Source: Symbiodinium natans
Taxonomy: Eukaryota > Sar > Dinophyceae > Suessiales > Symbiodiniaceae
Direction: 5' to 3'
Assembly: GCA_905221605.1 (NCBI GenBank)
Contig: CAJNDS010000491.1
Location: forward strand, 186,001-250,000
DNA: 64,000 nt
The translations under genes and the position numbers were made by a program. Below, piece by piece: positions 42,280-51,535 of the stretch (positions are counted from its first letter, which is position 1; each line of letters begins with the position of its first letter). The notes beneath the pieces are model-generated. The model searched no databases. It had not been told where the DNA came from and was given only the letters and a program-made list of their open reading frames with translations.

Positions 42280-45200
42280 TCACTTGCTCGCAAGCTCGAC
42301 GGCTTTCTTGGCGCCAGTGGTGAAGTCGTTGGTGAGGAAAGCCTCCACTCCACTCTCCTTGATGATCTGCATGCCAGCTTCGACATTCGTGCCTGCACCA
42401 GGCTCACCACGCAATGCCAGACAAACGCATTCCCTGTTTTGCCACATCCCTGCTGGCAACAGCATTGACGCCTCCACCCTTAGACCCTCCAGCACCCCGC
42501 AGGGCCTTCCAGGCGGATGACCAGCGGCTTGATGGCCGCGTTGCCGCCCACGGCCTTCACTCCCGCAACCACGGCTTCAGCGATGTGGTCGCAGCGGGCG
42601 ATGCCGCCGAAGATGTTCACGAAGATCGACTTCACCTTCGTTCGGAGGTGCACGGACTTGCATCAGGCCAGTGTCGTCAACACTTGATTGGAGATATTGA
42701 GGCTGCCGCGTTGGGGTCGCCCATGATGATCCTTGCTTGGCGCCAAGTCAGAGGTGAGTTTTGAGCTTACCTGTTCTTTTTCTGGTCGCAGGTGTAGAGT
42801 TTGTGACTCAGGGCATGAGCTTTAAGTAGATACAGAAGCTGACTGAAGGATCTCAATGAAGAATGCAGCGCGTGTGCTTTGGCTCTGAAACTTGCTGCAG
42901 GCGTCTTGAAGGCCATAGTCATGGTCTCCACTGTGGACGCGCCACCTGACCGAGTCAAAATGTGCTGCGTGCATCAATGAAATACGCCCCCAAGCTCCAT
43001 CCTTCGAGTCTTCGCCAACTCCCTGAAGCTAGTGGCTAAGATGCTAGAAGTTTGGAAAACATGTCTGGCGCACCCACGTCCAGGAAGTTGGCAGGGCTCC
43101 CACCAAGGATGCTGAGCAGATCCTGGCTTGGGCTCCGGCTTTAAACAAAGGGCTTCTCCAGTTGCCCTGCTCTATGTTCTTCCTTCCTCTCTCTTTCCCT
43201 CTCTCTGAAAACCGGCGGGGGCTCCATCGTCGACATGGCCAGGCCAGCTCCGTTCACCATGCAGGCCACGTTGCCGTCCTCGGCGGCTCTGGAATGGCGG
43301 CTTTGAGAGCAGTGTTCTCTTTTTGCGGGCGAAGCACCAGCTTGATGTAGTTCAGGTCGTACTTCTTCGCCTCCACCTTGTCCAAGGTGCGGGATTGTAC
43401 TGCATGGTATGGCTTTGAGGCTCCGACTTCATGCAGATGCAGGGAAGGCGAAACGACGTCGCCAGACCTCGATGGGGTTCTCCTGGGAGGTGTCGCGCTG
43501 GTCGTGAATCTCCTTCTGCCGGTAAGAAGCATTGTCATCGAAGTTGACCTTCGGCTTAGGGGTTCTCGCGGGTTCTCACCCACAGACAGCTCCGGGCAGT
43601 AGTGGGCCAGCTAAGGGCTTTCAATGCAGACCCGCACTCCCAGCCCCGAAACCCTAAGCCATCCTAAAAGTGCCCTAAAGTGCCCTACAACATCCTAGGC
43701 CCTGAGCCCCCTGAGCCCCCTGAGGCCCCTGAGCCTTGGAGTCGCAGACCAGCACGCGGCCGTCCGTCAGCGAGGCCAGGGGGTTGATCTCCAGCATGGT
43801 GCAGTCGCACTCGATGAAGACCTGTGGAAAGCTGTGGGAATGGAAACAAAATGGTGCCCCTGGGGTGGGGGTTCAGAATTTGGGTGCAGACCGAGCGTCG
43901 TGGGTTTAAGGGGTCTTGAGGGCTCGGTGGGAGGGTCATGGAGGGCAACCTTGCCCCACCCACTTGGAACCAAAGACAGCCCGTCCTTGTAGAGATTCGC
44001 CATCAGGGTTGCCTTAGACTCGCTGCAACTTGCAGGGTCGCCCAGAAGCCCGTGCTACCACTTGAAACACTCCAGTGCGTACCCAGACAGAGTCTTGATA
44101 CGTTGTTACACTGCCCACCCCTGCGCCGATACCAGTTCCGATCCGCGTGGCTGCTTCCTTTGCCTGCGCCCCAGCGAAGCCCATCTCAGTGGCCATCTTC
44201 TCCGCATCTGCCATCTTGATGCCTGGCCGCACGGAAGACTGGGAAGACGCCAGGAGCAAGAGGACAAGACCACAAGGCACCTTGCTGCACCTGTACCGGC
44301 AACATGGGAGTACAGGGAATTGCGCGTTATTGGTCTCAACTGGAGCTCAGCCGCCCAGCCAACTGCGCTGCTGACCTGCCTACTTTTCATTGTGCACGGA
44401 ACGCTGTACAGGTAGCGGCGAGTACCGCAGTTCGACATGCGCTTCGACAGCACGTGCGTCGCTGTCAGAAACTAGATGGAACATGGAGCTTGTTTACAAC
44501 TTGCTGCGTAAGTAACCTGAGGTTCCGAGTAGTTAAAAGCATCCCCTGAAGCCAGTGCGCGCGACAAACGCAGCGCGAAACTTACACCAAACTGCAGACC
44601 TGCAGACAGACCCGCGCAAGGCCTTCGATGATGTCCACCGGCGTCCTGATGATGGCGGTAGGGTCTGCGGCTGCGATGTCCTGTGGGGAAACGGCTTTCG
44701 GCTCGAGAACTCCGGGCCGCAGGCATCAGTTGCCACGTTGCAAACAGAGGTCCTCGATGGAGGTTCCTCCCGTCTTGCTGCCAATCATCAGCGGGCCGCC
44801 GCTGGCCCGGTCCATGAGGATGGCAAAGTACTTCTCCTGAGCAGTTAAGCTCAAAAAGCTTTGGATGGTTGTCACGAAGCTATCACGCTTGCAATGGTCA
44901 GCTCCGGGGTATCTCAAGCACCCAAACAGGAGGCGAGGCGCATCTTTGATTGAGACCTTCTCGGCCAGGAGCACCCTTCGGAGAAACAAAGTCTCGTTGA
45001 AGATGTGGTTTGTGGATGCTTATGGCACCGTACAACTGTAGTGACATAGTGACATGATCCGACATGCTTCCCGCATACAGTGCCGCCGCTTCTGCACAGT
45101 TTGTTCCGAGCCGCGTGTTGTTGGGCTTGCCCTCCTCCCCAGTCTGCTTGGTGATGAGCCTCGGCGCCATCTTAATACATCCCAAAACCAGGGTGATCTG

Positions 45201-47211
45201 GTGGATCTCTGAGCATTGGTGCAGAGGCCCTTGACAGTGAGTTTCGCGACTTTGAGAGAGGTCTGAGTTAAGCAGACACACCCAAAGCCTTCCAAAACAT
45301 TCATCCGACTGGGCGGCGTCTTCCCGAGCATCTTCTCGGCAATTTCGGCAACCTTTGACTTGGGCACGATGTGCACGCCGCCCTGGAAGCTGTTCTCCTG
45401 TTCGCGGGTCCGAGCTGCGAGCCCCAGACATACAAAACGACTCGATACATGCCGCCTGAAATCCTCCTTCGAGAAAACACACAACATGACGCTGGCAAGG
45501 ACGTCCCCTCCGCTCCACTTCGGATTCCTGTTCCTACACAATGCTCCCCAATGACCCTTAACAATCCAAAAAAACAACATCTGCGGCCGCAAAAAATCAC
45601 ACATAACAGCAGCCCCCAAAGCCACTGAAGCCCGAAACCCACCCTTCCCCCCCACTCCCACCTTGAAGTGTCCCAGGCCGCGGCCGCCAGCAAGGACCTG
45701 GGCCTTGACCTCAGCTCATGGCTCCTCAAAGAATGGCTCAGCGCCCGTAGAATATCCCTTTAACCCGGTCCACTCCACAAACGGCCACCTCGGGCTGCGC
45801 TAAAGGTAGCTTCTTCTTTTTGCGGCGTTGACGGGCCGCTGACCCGCTTCAGCTGTGTGTTGCTGAGGCCACGGCGACGATGTCGTCACCTGGGATCTCC
45901 TTGGCCTTCTCCACTGCTTCTGTGACGGAGAAAGCCGGCAGGTTCTTCGGCACTCCGACTCCAAACCTGCATGGACTCAACAGGAGCATCTGAAGGTCGG
46001 GGTGTCCACAGCATGGCCGCATTCCAAAAAAAAACACTTGATTACAGCAGCAAGTCATAACAACAAAATTGGCAAGAACAAATGCATATGAACATGCATA
46101 TGAACATGCATATGAACATCACATATTACAAAACTCTCTTCTCAATGATCTCTCTCTCTCTCTCCCCCGCACGCATGGCCCCCCCCCCCCCCCCCGAAGA
46201 GAGGGCCGGCCCCAGGGGCGCGCGATGTCCAAAGTTTGGTCGGAGAGAAAACTTCCCCACCTGCCCCCACCCGCCTCCACGACAAACAACACGTCATTTG
46301 CGAGAAACCACAGGGCTCCCAGGCGGATGGAGGGTGGGCATGTAAGGACGCAAGGGCAAAAAACATGCACCCAGAGAACTCTTATGGTTTTCTCCCTGGG
46401 GTTCCTATCTGAGTTGGAGTGACAAGGTCCCGCCCTGAATTGCTGCCCTTGGTCTACTAAAGGAAAGAGCTGCGTGAGAGGACTGGGTGATAAGATTGAA
46501 CTCCCCCTCCCCAACAACAGAAACCCCCACAAGCCAAACAACACCCAATAACCCAAGAGGGGAGGAGGCCGGAAAAGGCGATTCTGTCGAGTCTCGGTTG
46601 TACATGTGTCTCACTTACAAGCAAGCTTCGCTCCCAACTTACTTGTCTCGTTTTCTGTTGTGGTTTGGGCAAGCACTTCTGGGGTACAGCGTCCTCCCTT
46701 CTTGGGTAACTGCTTTGGGCACCAGAGGAACTACGATTGCATGGGTCAAAGTCTCTCTCTCTCTCTCTCTTGCATCCCAAGCAGCTTCTGGAAAATGATC
46801 TGCGCCTCACAGGAGCTGACTTAAAAGCTTCGCTGCTTCTGTCTGCAATCTCTCTGGACCCTCAGAAGACCTGAAAAGGAACTTTTAGGGTTTAGGGTTT
46901 CGGGCTTAGGGTTTAGGGTTTAGGGTTCTACCCCACTGACAATTCCTACGCTTGTTTTTAGTTGCAGCTCTTCATGCACATGGACGGGCGGCCTGGTACT
47001 CATGCAAGTTCAAGAACCTGTGCAGATCCGACGTCTACGGATAAGACAAGACATGCGGAGGTGCCGCCCGCAGAAGCGGTTGCAGACCAATGTCCCTCTC
47101 GATTCACTCACCAGGCTTTTCTCGTCTCCCCTCAAGCAAAACCTGAACCCACGTTCTCAAACCCCCCCTCTGCGGCCTCCTCTGCACAGCTGTGGCCGCG
47201 GGGGGCACCAT
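42280..47211 (-). CDS. sucC: Succinate-CoA ligase (succinyl-CoA synthetase) beta subunit, about 20 exons
   Basis: TCA-cycle enzyme of the mitochondrial matrix, making ATP or GTP from succinyl-CoA with the alpha subunit. Exons: 47211-47143 (Arg-rich presequence from [12 protein letters not shown]), 47017-46993 (FLNLHEYQ), 45989-45876 ([13 protein letters not shown]), 45709-45662 ([16 protein letters not shown]), 45397-45320 (GGVHIV), 45170-45115 ([12 protein letters not shown]), 44975-44942, 44836-44763 ([10 protein letters not shown]), 44680-44623 (TPVDIIEG), 44222-44125, 44012-43986, 43821-43735 ([12 protein letters not shown]), 43548-43468 ([11 protein letters not shown]), 43376-43338, 43278-43225 ([11 protein letters not shown]), 43122-43074 (ANFLDVG), 42945-42906 ([13 protein letters not shown]), 42731-42710 (IIMGDPN), 42635-42506 ([21 protein letters not shown]), 42392-42280 (TNVEAG to stop). 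ATP-grasp comes first, the CoA-ligase fold second; both look complete. Most donors are GC or GA, some GT. ATP- versus GTP-specific form not decided. The exon 45397-45320/45170 and 44125/44012 joints are the least certain. Confidence 0.92.
43696..43735. repeat. (CTGAGCCCCC)n minisatellite in succinate-CoA ligase intron
   Basis: Four 10-bp units, slightly degenerate, directly at the donor side of the intron following exon 43821-43735. The unit resembles the AACCCCCTGA repeat at 25.3 kb. Confidence 0.75.
46081..46118. repeat. 12-bp tandem repeat (ATGCATATGAAC)3
   Basis: Three head-to-tail copies, each containing the palindrome ATGCAT or CATATG, within the 1-kb second intron of the succinate-CoA ligase gene. 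A (CT)n run (46147-46165) and a run of 17 C (about 46180-46196) follow. Confidence 0.9.
46883..46927. repeat. Interstitial TTTAGGG array in an intron
   Basis: Five to six TTTAGGG units, one degenerate, inside the intron 46992-45990 of the succinate-CoA ligase gene. Telomere-type repeat as at 25.5-26.0 and 55.9 kb. Confidence 0.9.
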
Positions 47212-48170
47212 GCCCTTGCGGAATCCGCGGCAAAGCGTGGGGGCGAGCGAGGACCTTGAGATCCGATGATGGCAGAGCACTCGCTTGACTTGAGGGCAGT
47301 TCTGTCCGTGCACCCGACGACAACTCGCATGTCTCTGACACTCAGAACATCTTCAAACTCAACCCCACCCCGTCCCTGCTGCAAAGAAGCATGGTTGGAG
47401 AAGGCAGCAGGACACAATCAAGGGGGGCTTGATCCAGAAGGTCTTTGAACAGGAAGGAGTGCGAGGAGGCAGCTGAGCTGCACAGCAGTATCAGGAGCAT
47501 ATGAGATCGGCAGTCCCAACATGCAGCTTGAGGCTCGTTTTACGTTACAACTCCCTCTCCCTGGCTACCACAGCCTCCACGGGCACCACAGCGAGGAGCA
47601 ACCTCGCGAGGAAAGGGGCCATCGGCACCGGCTTTAGGGCCTTAGCCTCTTGGCACTGCATTTCACGGCTTCACCCCTTGCAACTGGGAGCCTGGGCCAG
47701 CCGGGCGAGGAGCATGACATGCTGCAGAACGGGGAGTCCGGCCGATGCTGCCCTAGCACGTATGTTCCTGTGGTTGTAGCACTAGAAGAAGTGATGATCT
47801 GCTCTCAGTAGTAGTGCAGCAGGTGCATATGAGGCATCTATGAACGTGCCAACTTCCTTGCCAAAAATGTGGAAGCTGACTGTCCTTCATGGTTTCTTGA
47901 GCAGGGAACTTTCACGAGTCGGCGAGTGGCAAACAGGCTAGTCGCCCGAACTGGCGCCCCCGAAGCACTGCAGCACAAGCCCACTTTCAGCGCGCGTCTG
48001 TGGTCACACCACGGTGGAACCCAATGCAAGCCAGGGCCAGCAGAGATTGGCCCGTAGACCGATAAGCCTGTGGAGCCGGTTTGGGACTTGCTGTGGCGCC
48101 CTGGCAGTTGGATCTTGAACAACTTCTGTACAGTGGAGCCCCATAGCGAAACATGTCGAAACAACGCGGA

Positions 48171-49235
48171 CTACCCACAGCCTCTCGCAGATCGGTCGGG
48201 GCACGTCTCATCTGAGAAGACGGTGCCCAAATCTCGCAACGTCTGCACAAGCCCTGATCGTCCAAACCTTGATGGATCTAGGGAGTCGAGAGACTGCATG
48301 TACTCCGTCATAAGATGATCCGTGAAGGGATCCCTCTTCGTGCCTGCAAGGGCAGTGGGATCCAGCCAAATCCTGTCATGAAAAGCTGGTGATGGCTTCA
48401 ATGCCGCAGCACCACGCAACACGACCAACTCCAAGCCGGCTGGATGGCAGTAGTCGGCAAGAGCCGGCAAGTCCTCGTCTCGAATCTCCAGCTGCCTGAG
48501 CTGCTTGAGGTAGCGCGAGACGTCCACTTTCTCATTGCCGAGCAAGCGTGGCACGATGTCTCCATGATTCACCAGCAATTTCACTCTCCTGGCTCCAAGC
48601 TCCCTCACCGAGGGCGCCACGCCGTGAAAGACCTTGGGGGAGCCAATCATTGTCACATCCACGTGGCCCAGCCCTCGCGGCAGCTGTCCCGATGCAAGCA
48701 GAGCCAAAGCCACGGCTCCTCCGAGCGAGTGGCCCAGGATGTGCAACTCACAGCCTTTCGGAAGAGCTGCCAGCGCTGCTTCCAGTATGGGGTTTCCGTC
48801 TTTGCTGACGTGACTTGCGAATCCGCCATGTAGCCGATGCTTTCCGGCCAGGTCGGGCAAGACTTGCATGTCGGCAAATATGTCCTTCCACTCTGACGTA
48901 CCGCGGAATACGAGGAAAACAGTTCGACGCCTCTGTGCCATGAACCACACGGCACGCTCGCGCCCTGCATCTCGGAGCGTCAGCCCATCGGGCAAAAGGC
49001 TTGAGACTGTGTCGGTGTCATCCTCATAGGCAATCTGGGCAAGCCGTACTAACTCCCTGAGCTCCGCAACCTCCTCAGCTGCCGCTGTCGCTGCAAGCCG
49101 GTCCGACCCCGCACGCAGGGCAAAGTCACCTATCCACTCCACGGCGGCATCTGCCCAGCTGCTTTCCCTGGTTTCCCTGATCTCCTGGGCCAGGTCGAGG
49201 GAAGCCAAGGCGAAACACCCCAAGCAGCGAAGCAT
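48171..49235 (-). CDS. Class 3 lipase (alpha/beta hydrolase), no introns seen
   Basis: From ATG 49235 the protein has about 354 residues: a hydrophobic start (MLRCLGCFALASLDLA), a helical part (EEVAELRELVRLAQIAYEDD), the first strands (RRTVFLVFRGTSEWKDIFADM; the FRGT oxyanion-type motif), HGGF, the nucleophile elbow HILGHSLGGAVALALL (catalytic Ser), VTMIGSPKVF, then NHGDIVPRLLG (catalytic Asp) and FTDHLMTEYMQSL (likely catalytic His). This order is that of triacylglycerol lipases of the lipase_3 family (e.g. fungal and plant DAD1-like enzymes). The frame is also open further upstream to 49376, but without ATG; a leader exon is possible. Unlike the neighbours it shows no intron over more than 1 kb. 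Likely acts on acylglycerols; location not clear. Confidence 0.88.
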   Translation of the reverse strand: MLRCLGCFALASLDLAQEIRETRESSWADAAVEWIGDFALRAGSDRLAATAAAEEVAELRELVRLAQIAYEDDTDTVSSLLPDGLTLRDAGRERAVWFMAQRRRTVFLVFRGTSEWKDIFADMQVLPDLAGKHRLHGGFASHVSKDGNPILEAALAALPKGCELHILGHSLGGAVALALLASGQLPRGLGHVDVTMIGSPKVFHGVAPSVRELGARRVKLLVNHGDIVPRLLGNEKVDVSRYLKQLRQLEIRDEDLPALADYCHPAGLELVVLRGAAALKPSPAFHDRIWLDPTALAGTKRDPFTDHLMTEYMQSLDSLDPSRFGRSGLVQTLRDLGTVFSDETCPDRSARGCG

Positions 49236-50429
49236 TGGGCCCTCTTCAGGTTCGGCTGTTTGACCTCCAAGCTGCGGCTGTGGCAAGCAAGTTCTTGTCT
49301 GAGCCAAACAAACAGCAAATGACAAGCTATCAATAGAGCATGGGGTGGGGCCCGAGGCAGAAACACCGAGTCGCAAAATGCCCGGGGTGAGTCAGAAAAT
49401 CGCCCGGGCCGAGTCGGAGAAACTCCCCCCTGAGTCAGAGCCGCGCGGCGAGTCGGAATATCTCGAGAAAGACATAGCATGGCATGGAAAAGAGCTTCAT
49501 GTGGGCCCCAAGATTCACGGGCCCAGTTAAGATTCAAAGTGTTCAACTGGACGCCTGGAAGGGTCTCGGGTGGGCCAACCCTTACCCATACAGCCTGAAA
49601 TCCCGAAGGCTAAAAATCCCAAGTCCTGAAACCCCCTGGACGGATGCGCCCGCGGTGAAAACCGCGCCAGCTGCCTTCAAAGCATAATGAATCCTTGAGC
49701 CCTCACGCGTGCACATGGGGGCCCAACCCCCACTGTTTTAAGCCCCCATCCACACTTTTTAAGCGGTGCAAGCTTCCTTCAAAGCGAACGAACATTTTTT
49801 TCAAATGGGGGGGGGCTTCTTGAAGCCGTGCAAGCTTCCTGCAACAGGACACCACCCCCCCAACGCCCCGGTATTTTGAGCCGCGCAGGCAAAGCAATCG
49901 AATCTTTTTGAAACCCATCATGCAGGCATTGTGTTTGCAAATGGGGTGGCAAATGGGGTGGCACCTCCCGGCCGCCCCCCCAACCCCCCAACTCCTGCTG
50001 TTTATGCCATGCAGCAAGCTCGCTTCAAAGATGAACCTTCTTGAGACCCATCACGCGAGCGTTGTGCTTATCACTAAACTCGGCCTGGAATTTCTGACTC
50101 GACTGCTTGCATTTCCCGACGCGGCTCGACCCGTTTCCTGTCTCGGGTTGTGTTTGTTTCTGACTTGTGCTTTGGACTCAGAGGGCTCAAGGCACTCGCG
50201 CGCAGAACCTGAGATTTCTCCTTGCTGTGGGAATGCGTCTTGCGAACCCAGTCGACGATCCGTGCTCGCAAGCCTGGCATGACGTGTCATACAAGATTCG
50301 CCTCGGTCCCAAATCGTTGAAACTCGCATTGGACCTGCATCTCTTTGGCAGTCTTGCAGGGCGTAGGGGCCATCAACAAGGGTGCGAGGGTCTCCTGTGC
50401 AAGACTCTCAAGACACTCTCAGGCACTTC

Positions 50430-50628
50430 AGGACAAAGACTCACTTTCTGGTACCTCTCCGTATCTCCCCCCGCCCCCGCCCTTGGGCTGTCCTTCTGCG
50501 AGGGCTTTGGCCAACACGGAGCGCTCGTAGACTTGGCCGCCCGGCGCTCGGACGGGGTCCACCAGCAGCCTGCGCTTTGTGAGGTTGTTTGATACGAGTA
50601 CTTCACTCTTCAAGTCAACCCCAGTCAA
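50430..50628 (-). CDS. U-box-like exon
   Basis: The stretch NLTKRRLLVDPVRAPGGQVY followed by ERSVLAKALAEG matches the U-box pattern (C/LT..LM.DPV....G..YER..I...L) of E2-binding ubiquitin ligases. The usual second Pro/Cys positions are altered. Downstream, minus-strand frames at 50420-50290 (e.g. PCKTAKEMQVQCEFQRFGTE) may continue the gene but were not joined. A 10-bp tandem repeat abuts the exon on its upstream side. Function as E3 ligase is inferred from the motif only. Confidence 0.45.
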
Positions 50629-50671
50629 TCTCAGTCAACCCAAGTCAACCCAAGTCAACCCAAGTCAACCC
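50611..50671. repeat. 10-bp tandem repeat (AAGTCAACCC)n
   Basis: Six units, the first two degenerate (CCAGTCAATC, TCAGTCAACC), just upstream of the U-box-like exon. Confidence 0.93.
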
Positions 50672-50910
50672 GCCTGCCATCCAGGGCACAGCGAAACTCC
50701 TTCGGGACGTCTGACATGAGGTCTCGAAGCCCGGAAGTCGAAGGCGCGTGCACCCTGGACAGGTGGCTTTAAACGTGCAAACGAAACCAACACTCCACGA
50801 CCCACGGCCTGCGATCGCCAGGCGCAGGTGCAGCTCTCAGCTCGGCTTTGGGCTCCTGCGCTGCATGAGCAGGGTCAGTAGTGTGGGAGAGGGCCTGAGA
50901 GCTTGCCGGC

Positions 50911-51045
50911 CGCTCTTCTTCTTCTTATTCTTCTTCTTCTTCTTCTTCTTCTTCTTCTTCTTCTTCTTCTTCTTCTTCTTCTTCTTCTTCTTCTTCTTCT
51001 TCTTCTTCTTCTTCTTCTTCTTCTTCTTCTTCTTCTTCTTCTTCT
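50911..51045. repeat. (CTT)n triplet repeat, about 130 bp
   Basis: About 43 CTT/TTC triplets with one interruption, a pyrimidine strand facing a pure GAA strand. Poly-Phe and poly-Leu frames through it are artefacts. It lies between the U-box-like exon and a possible plus-strand exon. Confidence 0.97.
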
Positions 51046-51133
51046 GAAGGCCCTCTCTCCGTCTCTCTCTCTGCGGAGTTCATGAATTTAGAGTACCATA
51101 GAGTACCTGGGTCTACCTGGCCTCACTTTCCAG

Positions 51134-51335
51134 GCCGAAGAGAGCCAGCCATTCCGCCGCCTGGCTGTTCAAGGAGGCCGAACAGTCCCAAGAGTTGCAA
51201 GACGCAAGTGCTGACGACGTGCTCAGCAAGACTGTGGTGGGCATCAAGGATGCTGAGGCGAAAGGGCAGCCATCGCATTGGCAGCAAGCAATCACCAGTG
51301 CAGGATCCTTGCGGGACCTGCCCTCTGTGAACAAG
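51134..51335 (+). CDS. Possible plus-strand exon, unrecognised
   Basis: In the frame starting KRASHSAAWLFKEAEQSQEL the sequence is helical, charged and coding-like (DDVLSKTVVGIKDAEAKG, PSHWQQAITSAGSLRDLPSV) and ends at AACAAG followed by a canonical GTGAGCC donor. An acceptor TTTCCAG lies just before it. All other convincing genes are on the minus strand, so this would be an exception; the opposite strand has no better reading. No family recognised. Confidence 0.35.
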
Positions 51336-51535
51336 GTGAGCCCTGCTTGCACCGTCCGGTACGCATCAATGACCACATGATGATTAAAATATTGCCGGTT
51401 GGAGCGAACACTCCTTGTAGACTGAGGCTCTCCGTGTCCGAGCTTTGCAGGGGCAGTCGGGCCGGCTTTTCCGGCTGGCGAATTCAATGCGACTGAAGCT
51501 AAGACATCAAAGACATCTGGTGCAGACTTGTGCTC

